Positions 24,480 to 34,600 of a stretch of DNA of 64,000 nucleotides are shown here, one piece after another. The position numbers and the translations under genes were made by a program. The stretch's first letter is position 1. Every line of letters begins with the position of its first letter. Source of the stretch: Glandiceps talaboti (lineage: Eukaryota > Hemichordata > Enteropneusta > Spengelidae); assembly GCF_964340395.1 (NCBI RefSeq), contig NC_135551.1:31334955-31398954 (forward strand), written 5' to 3'. The notes beneath the pieces were generated by a model. That model saw only the letters and a list, made by a program, of their open reading frames with translations. It ran no database searches and was not told where the DNA came from.

Positions 24480-25822
24480 ATATCTTACTGATTAATAATG
24501 CGTAACCCTATTTAATATTCATTGGTTTATTTGTTCAACTTCCCGGATGTAACTAATCCGGATTGGGTTCGATTTTCTTTTCATTCTGTCTCCACTAGAC
24601 ACTCTTGTACAATAGAAAATGAGTTTTTGTGGGCAAAGATGTTCCTATAGGAAATATATACGACGAATTTGCGATTTTAAAAATTGTGAGGTCATCTTGG
24701 CAGAAATGCCCCGTTATTCTGTTGTCGTCGAAACACTCAAGTCGTGTGTGTGGGTGATGTTTTATTATGCAAATAAGGACATACTGAAGCGAGTATTGTA
24801 CTTGTATTGACCAATACGATAGCTAGCAAGTTAGTGTCAAGAAGACCTATGTAAACCGCAACAAAAGCTATACAGCCAATCTTGCCACTGTAAGCAAACT
24901 TCTTTTCAGCGCTCTTGTAACCCTTCTCAAAATCAATTATGAAATAAAATTTTAGAGATAGGTTGTCTAACGCGGTTTAAATCCCGTAGTTAGGGCTAGA
25001 GAATATACACATTCTCTTAGTAAAGCTCCTTTAGCCGTCTGTCGACAACAAGGTCATTGTGTAAGCCCTCTTTTAGAACATGTTCAAACTTGCCCCCTTC
25101 CTTAGCGATGGCCTCCGCGGAGAAAATTGAACAACATATTTAAAGGTCCCAATGTGCCATGACCACAGTCTCAACACTGCTAGCTATCAACAATGGAGTC
25201 CCTGATTCACTGTAGTATTTTTTAAGAAGGCATCTTTTGAAAATTAAAACTTGTGTGGTATAACGACAGACGGTATATCTCAGTTAGTTGGTTTATATAT
25301 CGATCCGTATGGTCGCATAGTATCTAATGTTATAAACATTGGGATCTATCGATTTCTACTTAGCGTTTTTTGGTCGTTAAAACTTATCAAATGACGTGTT
25401 CTATCAAATCTCCAGTATTAATCATTCAATATTACGGCTTTAAAAAGCACACCAGTTTCTACGTCCATGATAACACAGAAAAAATTAGCTGTCTGATCAC
25501 GTCGGAAGGAGAGGGTTGACAACACATTAATGAGTTGACATAAAGTTTCGCGGGGTTCCCAGGTGCGTGTTTATGTCACTCCAAATCTGGCAAAATTCCA
25601 AACTAGAGTGAATAAGGAGTTCAACCATTCATAGTTCGTCTTTTCTATCTACTACCACATCCACAATGATGAACCAGCGGCATTTTATTCTCCATTTCTT
25701 ATTACTTCAAATGTGCAATAGAACTCGTCTAATTATAGCAACCAACCTCTTGTCTGACTACATTCCGATTTCCATTTTTTGTTGCCCGCATGGAAACTTT
25801 TCACGACAACAAAAACCTATGC

Positions 25823-25839
25823 CACGCGAATTTCGCGTG
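25823..25839. promoter_or_regulatory. CACGCG-N5-CGCGTG palindrome, copy 1
   Basis: CACGCGAATTTCGCGTG: 6-bp inverted arms around five bases, in CpG-poor surroundings. The arms match the class of bHLH (Hairy/HES-type) and related CACGCG sites. Repeated 70 bp away and at 37498. Confidence 0.4.
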
Positions 25840-25892
25840 TAATTGTCTGTTCCCTTAAATTCTTCTATGTACATTTCTACAACATGCATAGT

Positions 25893-25909
25893 CACGCGTA
25901 CTGCGCGTG
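25893..25909. promoter_or_regulatory. CACGCG-N5-CGCGTG palindrome, copy 2
   Basis: CACGCGTACTGCGCGTG. Its centre is exactly 70 bp from copy 1; arms identical, spacer different. Confidence 0.4.
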
Positions 25910-27612
25910 CTTAATTTACTTTCTCTGAACAATTCTTTAATTTAGTACCAGCAAACAAACTTCCAAGCAAAGTTTTGAGTAGCTGTTCCGCCCACCGGTA
26001 AAACTACAGGTTTGAAGTGGATCCGACACGGTTCGTGTCAACAAGTTTATAGTTTGTGTTTATCCACCTTTTGGAGATACTTACCGGGGACTTAAAATAG
26101 TCTCGGATCCCAAATGAGGCGAGCATTCCCACACAAATCTCAAAATGATATCACTAGCATACTTTAATTGTCACATATCTTTATCATCAATGAAATCAAA
26201 CCCGAGGTATCAGACAATACAATTTAGACACACCTTTCATTATCAATTAGCTCATTATTTATTTCTTGTGTAAACTCAAACCATGGTGTAAACAAACATA
26301 GTCAGGTATGATTTGACCCGGTGTCACGCCGACAAAGTTATCGCTGCTAACGGTGATAGTTAATCAAAGTCCCGGCCTGGAGTATGATCAACGTACATGG
26401 CTTGGTCTTAATCGATGCATCTCCGGGCTAGCTTAACTCACCTACGGAGAATATTAGCGGTGCTCTTACGATAACACTTAAGGTACTTGAAGCCATTGAT
26501 CCTGTAAGCTTTCTGATACTACACAAGAATATTATTTCCACTTTAAACTTGCTCGGGCCTGTTAATTATCAAGTGTCCTTGAATGTTAAACATACCTTTA
26601 GACAAAATTTACTCACTACCCGCATGTAAGCTCTTATTTATAGTATACAACAATAACAGCACAATGAAATGCCCACATAATATTTTTGTAAGTTTGTAAG
26701 CCAAGCAGCTATTTATTGAAATTCCATTAATGTGAATTTATTACGTACTTATCGAGTTTTGTTACCGGGTGCAGTAAATATTTGGTCATATTGTACTGCA
26801 ATAAAATCAACTTGCAATTGTCCTAGTTATGTGGGTCAAATAGTCTATAATCTCTCCATAACCACGAACATCGGCAATTATTTTCGCTAAATCTTTAGAA
26901 CTATCGAGACAAATTGTGTTATCATATGGTGCACTCTGATCGGGTGCGATTTAAAGGTCATTTCATTCCCATTAATGAATCCATGGTAACGGTAGAGACG
27001 TATACTTGTTGTATATAAAATAAGTTAATTTGTAGTAACCAAAAACATTGACAATGTTTGACCTTCAACTTGATCGGATAATACGAATAATAAATTCAGA
27101 TCGTTTTAGTTATACATTTTTTATCGCCATGCTAATAGTGAAATATTGTGATGATATTTTGTGAACTCCATTAGTAGCAGGTGTGCCTTTTTCCGGGACA
27201 CACCGGTAATGATTCTTCCGCTCGACCTAAATTCAACTATGTATTTTTACAAAATCATAGACAGTCAATGGCCAGTGCTACACAGAGTTGGGCATTATAT
27301 CAGAGATGAAGAACCCAGTCTTTAAATTTCCACACCGTGTCAAGAATGGAGTGTCAACTGTTTGACATACGGCTACAAATGCGAATGGTTGGATGTTTCA
27401 AGCCAACATTCCTATCGTAAGATTTTAGAGATCGGAACGTCAATGATGAGACCGCAAAACCACAAAATGTTGACGATCACCGTGGGATCATGTAGTTTTG
27501 GTGTACCATGAAGGCGGAAAACCGTCTCTATGTCTTGATCTCAGCATAGTTTCGCATCAGTTGAACTCAACGACCTAAAACGAAATGTCATGTTTGTGAG
27601 GCCGTGGCAGAT

Positions 27613-27617
27613 GTAAA
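27613..27617 (+). repeat. Left target-site duplication (GTAAA)
   Basis: GTAAA immediately before the left inverted repeat, matched by GTAAA at 31209-31213 immediately after the right one. Confidence 0.6.
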
Positions 27618-27648
27618 CAGTTCCCGTCATGTCATCGGGATGGACAGT
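27618..27648 (+). repeat. Left terminal inverted repeat, 31 bp
   Basis: Identical to the complement of 31178-31208 at all 31 positions. Contains ATGTCATCGGGATGGACAGT, which opens a 68-codon frame to 27835. Confidence 0.85.
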
Positions 27649-28011
27649 ACAAGTAGCCAATGAGAGGATCGATGATGTCATCTTTTCAGTCAACTGGTCA
27701 GAGGTTACGCGCGTTTGTTCTTATATCCATTACTCCACGCCTAACTTCCTGTCTACATGGTCGAGCACTTCAATGGTCAATCGTACCCTACGGCGTGTAT
27801 GGTTCGTGGCTTACGGGAGTTTTCGGCGTGGCTGAGCTTTTAAAATCAGGGTAAATATGGTACTTTTCTTTCTCCGTTTTAAATTTTGACTACATGCTGG
27901 ATAAAAAAGAGCTGTCAATATAACTTTTTAAAGAATAAATTGCCAAACTGAACACCTCAACACAATGCTACTTGATTGGGACTCGAGACTACACTGTCAC
28001 TAGTACATAGT

Positions 28012-28095
28012 ACACTGTCGATAGTCGTTCGTTCGTGCCTTTTTTGCTACATTTTATCTAAGACGAAAGTCGTCGCATTGCTCCGAACCGGGGCA
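28012..28095 (-). repeat. Dispersed repeat family f, copy 2 (reverse)
   Basis: The complement reads GCGACGAC, TTAGATAAAATGTAGCAAAA, GGCACGAACGAACGACTATCG, matching 56770-56832 in order. Lies inside the TIR-bounded element. Confidence 0.7.
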
Positions 28096-28157
28096 ATACT
28101 ATAACCGATGTACTGATTATTTCGCAACATCACAGCAAGTGCCAGATAGGCATTCAC

Positions 28158-28207
28158 AGTTTCCTATCAGTACGGGTGTATTCAGTGCTACGGAGCGAGG
28201 CGACGAC
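28158..28207 (+). repeat. Dispersed repeat family f, copy 3 (partial)
   Basis: AGTTTCCTATCAGTACG and TTCAGTGCTACGGAGCGAGGCGACGA match 56728-56777. With copy 2 in reverse it forms an imperfect inverted pair (28068-28084 against 28190-28206). Confidence 0.7.
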
Positions 28208-28791
28208 TAGCACAGGCAAATGTGTATATTATCTTTTATAACTGGCTAAAACACGTAAGGTTGTGAACTAAGGAATAACATTCTGTATAAACAAAAAACG
28301 TGTTAAAGGGTAAGATTTCAATTGATTGTAATTAATGTAATTTGTTCTAAATTGATCGAAATATTTTTGTTGAGAATATAAATTCAAATGTGGGTAATAT
28401 TGTGACTTGGAAATACTAAGAATCAATATTTATGCTGATAATTTGATAAAAGAGTGATATGGTATTTGGTGAAAATAAGTATTTTGTACCCATTGAAACG
28501 ATATTTCTTTAACATGTATTAGTGTGAAGAAATACTAATCAGCACACTTATTTGGTTGATGTTCAGGGGTTTCTTGTTTGTTGGCCGTGACTGACAATTA
28601 GTAACAAATCACCTGATTTGTTCCATCACATCAAAACTTTAATTTTATCTCATATGCAAGACTTTGCACGCACACCTATATTTTTGTTTTGTTTTGAAAC
28701 AGTTTCCACAATTGTCCCGTGAAATTACTCAGCAGTGATTTGAATTGAAATCAATGTCTAATTTAAATTTCTGGTTCTCTCTTGTCAACAG

Positions 28792-28863
28792 ATGAAAAAT
28801 TACACGTTTGTACAAGATGAAAGTCTTCCTCTACATAAAGTCAAATGTGAAGATATTGACTGA
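28792..28863 (+). other. Possible terminal coding exon on the plus strand
   Basis: A pyrimidine-rich tract and CAG acceptor (28789-28791) precede a 23-codon frame starting MKNYTFVQDESLP and ending TGA; an AATAAA follows at 29032-29037. Upstream exons could lie toward the left TIR, but I could not join them in phase. Weak. Confidence 0.2.
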
Positions 28864-29031
28864 CATGCTGAAAACTATTTATAGCAGGACTCAGGGCCAT
28901 TGCAAACAAGTGAAGTTAAATACATGTTACAAAGTGTAAACTGAAGCAGATGATATATTTTATGTATTTATATATTTTATTAGCCACATATATATATTAC
29001 ATATTCATTTTTATTTATTTTCTCCATGTTA

Positions 29032-29037
29032 AATAAA
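29032..29037 (+). terminator. Candidate plus-strand poly(A) signal
   Basis: AATAAA within TTAAATAAAGTATTG, 170 bp after the possible exon end at 28863 and inside the TIR-bounded element. Confidence 0.3.
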
Positions 29038-29522
29038 GTATTGAAAATACAACTGCAGAGAGTTGTTGTTATCTGTCACATTACATCATTTTACGTTTAT
29101 CCAAAGCTTGACAGTTCATGGCCCCCATGAAGTGTTTAACTTATAAATGAGCCATAAGAGTCTTCTCAAAAACAAGTCAAGTTTGAATGAATCATCAACC
29201 AGATACTACTTCAATAGAACAGATAAGCCAATCATTGAGGAACATGTTTGGTATGGTAATATCACAACTAAACTGTCATTGTTACATGAAATAGATTGCA
29301 CTAATCCTGGTATATGTTACAAGGACATAGTCAAGATCAACCTAGTAAATAGTCCAAGCTAGAAGTAGACAAAAAGAAGAGATTGAATTTTGTGTTACAA
29401 ACCACCAAATATGTACAGGAGCTTGATAATGTTCTTTCCTGGAGAAGATTTATGAAGTGAGTTGAAAAACAGACTGTCCTTTTGTAAATGTATCCATATG
29501 GGACTGTTGTGATCACAGCAAC

Positions 29523-29711
29523 TTAAATTTTATATTGAAGGTTTATTTCTGCTATCTCAATAGTGAGAAGGTCATCGACTTCCTCGTACAATTCAATGTG
29601 TTTTTCTTTTTTCTGCTATTTTGTTTCAACAAGTTTCTTGTTTACTTCTAATCTGTATTCATCAATAGCAGTTAGATCATGAGGGTTGTCGACTTCCGGA
29701 TGTAAATCCAT
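29523..29711 (-). other. Frame continuing past the stop, broken by one TAG
   Basis: After the TAG at 29714-29712 the same frame stays open for 31 codons (starting MDLHPEVDNPHDL), meets a second TAG at 29618-29616, then runs 30 more codons (with ELYEEVDDLL) to a TAA at 29525-29523. The composition is protein-like. Either 3' untranslated sequence or a decayed C-terminus in which two CAG codons became TAG. Confidence 0.3.
29542..29547 (-). terminator. Candidate minus-strand poly(A) signal
   Basis: TTTATT on plus, AATAAA on minus, 165 bp beyond the predicted stop of the three-exon minus-strand model. Confidence 0.3.
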
Positions 29712-30972
29712 CTATACACTTGTGGGACAGTCACAGAGAGCCTGATAGCTATAAAAACAAAACAAAAGAAAAACATTTGTATGGATCATAATAAAATATA
29801 ACCATGCATACACAGCAGATAAAATTAACTAGAATAAATTTATAGAAGTAACTAAGATGATACACTGTACAAAATGACATTACTCAAAGTAAAATTCTGT
29901 TAACTTTGGAACTCGGGCAAATCTGGTAACATAATGTGCTGGGTATGATGGTTATCAGAGTACTATCAACCATATCTGTTGTTGTTGTTGTTGTTGTTGT
30001 TGTTACTACTATTAAAATTATCACATCTTGGATTACATTTTGTTTTATGGCCTGGTTTCAAGTGCATGTTTACTATGTCAGATCATAGCAAGTGACACAA
30101 AGTAATAATAAGATATTGCAGTACGTGATATCGGGAATATGTCTCACATACCCTCTTACACTAGTCTCAATTTTGATATCTCCTGGCTCGATTTGCTTTG
30201 GCTCTGTGGATGGTGCTAGCAAGACTGACGATGATGCTGTCGGACGAAAAAAAATTCATTAGTACTCTATCGACCAATGTTGAAAGCAGCTGGCAAAAAT
30301 TGACACAAATAATTTATCTGTAACAGTTACATTGTCATTACCTACCAAGTGTCAACATATGATTACATTTACGATTGTATACACATGCTTTGCATACGAT
30401 GTACGTCTACGTCTACGCGTCTAATCCATTTACTCACGCATATATCCGACGATCGATCGACAATGACCACACAACACAACGAAGCTTTCATCCACTATCA
30501 CGCATGTAAATAAGGCTTACGTTACCGTGATTACGTTTTCCAGAAATTCGTTTTAGAACTCAGATAGCTATTCCCTCACCAAAACAAATCTACTCCAAGA
30601 AAGTCAACAGGCGCTAGGCTGACAGTGACAAACAACGTGTCACACATAGTACACAGTGTTGAATACGTGGACACTCTCGCTCTGATCACCGAGAATTTAC
30701 ACTGCTCCCGAAAAAACGCGCCCCATCGCGCCCCATTGTCCGACAAAAAATTCTGACCCCTCGTTGTAAAGCTTGGAAAATCCTCTTTCAGACTGACTAC
30801 AGCGATATATGCAAAGGAAAACCTCTAAAAAGACATTTAGTCTTACATATGTACCCATGAACTTGGCACGGACTTTTGAGCAAAATCTGACCTCGCTGCC
30901 AGACCGATCAATAGGTCAAAAAGGGATGATAACTCGTACGAGCTCGTACTTACCGCTTTCAGCAGTTGCCAT
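29712..30972 (-). CDS. Three-exon small-protein gene model inside the TIR element (46 aa)
   Basis: Not a family I recognise. Exon 1, 30972-30954, reads MATAES and ends at a strong donor G|GTAAGT. Exon 2, 30236-30152, follows a T-rich tract ending CGACAG and encodes SSSVLLAPSTEPKQIEPGD and onward, ending GG|GTATGT. Exon 3, 29748-29712, follows TTTTTATAG and ends at TAG. The phases agree (1, then 2), giving 46 residues. The exon 1 frame is also open upstream to an ATG in the right TIR (31197), which would give 121 residues beginning MSSGWTV. A minus-strand AATAAA lies at 29547-29542. Good splice sites and consistent phase support a real transcript, but length and lack of homology keep this tentative. 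It could be the element's own gene or a captured host fragment. Confidence 0.35.
29978..30004. repeat. (GTT)9 microsatellite
   Basis: Short trinucleotide run between exons 2 and 3 of the small-protein model. Confidence 0.9.
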
Positions 30973-31177
30973 CTTTCTTCGTACGTCGTATATAGTGGCA
31001 CGTGTGGCATGTTTACATCCGAAAACTACCGAATCTTTTAAACAAAGGGCGAAACTTCTGCCGACAAGTTCCGAAGACTTGGGGAAGAATGGCGGTGAGC
31101 CGTGCTCATGAATATTCATGATATTTCGTGACGCTGAAAGATTCCAGTTCACTGAATGGTCGAGCGTGTGGCAGTGA

Positions 31178-31208
31178 ACTGTCCATCCCGATGACATGAC
31201 GGGAACTG
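31178..31208 (-). repeat. Right terminal inverted repeat, 31 bp
   Basis: Perfect complement of 27618-27648. Its inner end overlaps one arm of a subterminal 10-bp inverted pair. Confidence 0.85.
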
Positions 31209-31213
31209 GTAAA
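31209..31213 (+). repeat. Right target-site duplication (GTAAA)
   Basis: Matches the five bases before the left TIR. Confidence 0.6.
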
Positions 31214-31559
31214 ATGGTACTTATAATTTATTACAGGATGTTGCTATTGGGAATCTGGTGTTGATTTAGTTAGAACAACCTAAATCCAACACCTGCAATG
31301 AAAACCTCCCGAGGGGGACCAGTAGTGTCAAATTGTTGTCACCTGCTTGAATATTTTGACTTTGAGATGACATACAACTAGATCGACTAACCAAATTGCT
31401 CGAATCCATAACCAATAACTTGATACATAATGTAATCTGGTTGTAAAATACTTGACTTGCCCCCAAACCGACAACGTTCTCAGGCTGTCTAACAACTGTC
31501 AAGCATCAGAGATGATTTATGATCATAATATCTATGACCACTGTCTGAGATATATGGTA

Positions 31560-31561
<2 letters not shown>

Positions 31562-31647
<86 letters not shown>
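31562..31647. repeat. (AT)43 microsatellite
   Basis: 86 bp of uninterrupted AT dinucleotides. Confidence 0.98.
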
Positions 31648-31649
<2 letters not shown>

Positions 31650-34600
31650 TTTTTGTGTTATTCAAAATGTTCTGCTTTTCCCGCCATTTGCACAATCACA
31701 TATTTCTGAAACTAAAATAAAATAGTATATCAACATGTGACCATACATAATTCAAACATTTTCATTTATTAAGAATTATTACCAAGTTGAATAAAAGTTA
31801 CACAGTTCGTGTCAACAGCACAGAAACAAAATAGAGGTCAGGTGACCGGAAATACATTATTGTTTAATGGGCCTCAATAACATCAATATTTTAAGAGACA
31901 ATTTAGGACTACTGTGTATGGTGTTATGGTAGTCCATCCATATCACGTGACACGTTGATCTACTGCATCAGTTTGAATCTCAGATTGAGTTTTGACTTAT
32001 CAAATCATCTTCAAGTTGGTGGCCCTGGTTAAGGACAATCAAAAGCCATGGGATGATTTCCACTTGTTTCTCTATACCATAAACTAGCTACACATAAAAC
32101 TGTATCCCAGTCACGGTATAACATGTAAACCATATTAGACACGTACCAGGGCAGTGCAGTTCAACCCACTTCGTGCAGATCACGTGTCAAGGCAGTACAC
32201 CATGATTTGTATGATGGATATATTACGCGGGTCTGTCATTTTCTGCCCAGAAATAGAATACGTGTGAAAATAGCTAGCTTAGATAAATATCGTCCCACCA
32301 ATAGTACGGGACAGTAACGTCTTAATTTGATTCACCTTGTACAAAACAAACTACTACCAATTTGAATATCACTGAGTTGTAATAAATATGTATGATTTCA
32401 AAGTAACAATGTACTGGAGAACAGATTATTTATTATTAATATTGATATTAAGTGATCACCTTTACTAAGTATAATAACATGTACATTTGATGATTTGATT
32501 ATCAGTTAGTGGGATGAAAGCTATTGTTGTAAGCATGATTTTTTTATTTCACTTTTTCGTCTATGTACTCTCCTGACATATTCTGACCTGAAGCCATTGG
32601 TGACCCTGGTTGTTCATGTAAAAATTAGCCCATCAATGTTCTCAGTGAACAGAGCGAAAAATGGCCATGATTGTTGCCATGGAAATATTGTGAATAATGT
32701 AGATGAGGTACAGTTCATGATATATTCATATTCACATTATACGAGTAGGCAACCGATCAAATGATCAATAGAATAAGCTGCATCTCCTCTGAGAACTGTA
32801 GTATTTGCTGAGAACTTAGAACTGGTTGCCAAACGAAGCGAATAAAAGTCATTATTCCGTTTTGTTTGACCGGAGAACAACCCGTCATCAAGTTGTCACA
32901 GTAACATTTAACGGGTGTTTTGATATTTTACTAAAGACTATATTAGGTTGAAACATAAACTGACTTTTCTACAGAATCTTTGTCCCTTTGTGTTCTCTTC
33001 TCAGTAAATTTACTTCCATCGAAGTGAGGCATCAAGTGTTTGAAATTAACAGAGCAAAGATGATGAATTTTGTACCCGCCCCACCAGACTAGAACACAAA
33101 CCGTGTCTCTACTAGCTTGAATAAATTGCTCAATCTATCAAAGTGGTTTTCAATATACTCGGACAAAGATGCAAATTAATAACGGAGTTTATTTTTTTCA
33201 ATTCTCGTGAAATTGGTGATTTGATTGCTTTATCTCGTGAGAGTACAATAGCCAATTCCATGTTTCCCCCGTTAAATAGTTTCACAACAAGTTCTGACCT
33301 ACGGCGTTGAAGTAGCCTTCAAATGCAGCTGGAGAGGTGACCCGAGCCGGAGGGGAGGTTATAACCATCATTGTTAGTAGTCAGGGTGCGCAACCAACTT
33401 TAAAAGTAAAAAACCCTATCCACGAGCGTCGGAAAAATTTTCACACCGTTAATACTGATGGATCATTTTCAGAGACTCGAAAGCTAAAAATAACATTTGA
33501 AAGAGTTTGGAGTTCGCCTAAAGTTTAAACCGAGGGTCGGATAAGTTACCAAGACACCAGACAGTGCGTCATTAATGAAAAGCTACGATTTATAGTGATC
33601 TTTTTGTCATATTTTCAAGTTACACCATAGCAACTTATGGGCGATAAATTCTTTGAAACTATGGTCCCTTTGTTCGAGGTCCGTCTCTGAGATGAACAAT
33701 TAGTGATTTATCTAACAAACTTTCTTTTTCACTGCGTTGCATCAACACTAGTATGTGAAAACTAATCAAAAGTTGTGATTTATGGCAATCTGTTGGTAAT
33801 ATTCTCAAGTTACTCCATGGCATTCAGGCGATATGGTGTCAGAAAATATCGCGCCTTCAAGTTGTCGTCTGTGAAATGAGCGATTTCAACATTACTATGT
33901 TCACCAGTCCTCGTTGATTCAACACAAGTGTGTTAAAAAGAACTGTTACAATTATTCAGAGAAAGAATCGAAAAGTTGACCAGTTTGTAAAAAAGCAACC
34001 AGTTTAGAAAATTGCATGCCATAACGCTAACAACAAGATTACAAAATAAATCAAAACAAAAGAGTTTGGACACGGCATGCAATGACTGATGGCAAAAACA
34101 ATTACTGTGCATTGTGTATTTGAGAGTATAGTATGGACTCAGAAATCTCACACAAGAATGGTTATTGTTGCACATCACATCAACACAGACATGTGTTTTT
34201 GTCACGCTTATCTATCATCGTTTCAGGTCATACTGGTCGCCGCAACAAACGTATGTCGATATTTTTAGTGAAGTTCTGCACACTCCCGACTCTATAATTC
34301 TTCTTGAGAGACAAAGTAAGCTTTGTTCATAACACTGACAACTGAAACACGATTATTAATGTGAGTCGACTGTCAAAAAAAACCCGACACTACAAATCAA
34401 TCCTCATCACAGTAAAGAACGCCTATTTGAATTTGGCTTGAGGTGTAGTTGTGTCCTAGCTATGTCTGAACTAGTAATGGTGTAATCACATGATCAATAC
34501 ACCCAGACAAGGCTACTGTCACATTATATAGGTCAAAACATGTCTGAACAATATTGCAAATAGACTGTCAAACTCGTCCCATTTTTCATTCATATCTAGC

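Larger units (their letters stand above)
24500..27612. other. No gene seen; two CACGCG palindromes
   Basis: No coding exon or RNA gene recognised. The distinctive content is a pair of 17-bp palindromes at 25823-25839 and 25893-25909. The phrase GGTTTAAATCCC at 24975 looks like a tRNA B-box but has no matching stems. Confidence 0.4.
27618..31208. mobile_element. 3.6-kb TIR-bounded DNA transposon candidate
   Basis: Bounded by perfectly identical 31-bp terminal inverted repeats (27618-27648 and 31178-31208) beginning CAGTTCCCGTCATGTCATCG, with a 5-bp duplication GTAAA outside each. Homology stops sharply after the 31 bp, as in cut-and-paste elements. Inside the right end is a 10-bp inverted pair (CAGTTCACTG at 31145-31154, CAGTGAACTG at 31172-31181). 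Each TIR holds an inward ATG that opens the same seven residues, MSSGWTV. Two weak convergent transcript models lie inside (one minus, 29712-30972; one plus, ending near 29037). I recognise no transposase, so it may be non-autonomous or of an unfamiliar superfamily. The CAG start recalls hAT elements, whose usual duplication is 8 bp; 5 bp fits some hAT5-like groups. Confidence 0.68.

Noticed and set aside
24147-24491. 114-codon plus-strand frame just beside the Ig receptor start
   Set aside because: It lies in the receptor's 5' leader on the opposite strand, has no recognisable domain, and is within chance length.
24965-24995. tRNA B-box-like GGTTTAAATCCC
   Set aside because: No T-stem pairing, no A-box and no acceptor stem at the right distance.
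29147-29362. 71-codon plus-strand frame inside the TIR element
   Set aside because: Plausible composition, but it lies downstream of the plus-strand poly(A) signal, has no splice context and no recognisable motif.
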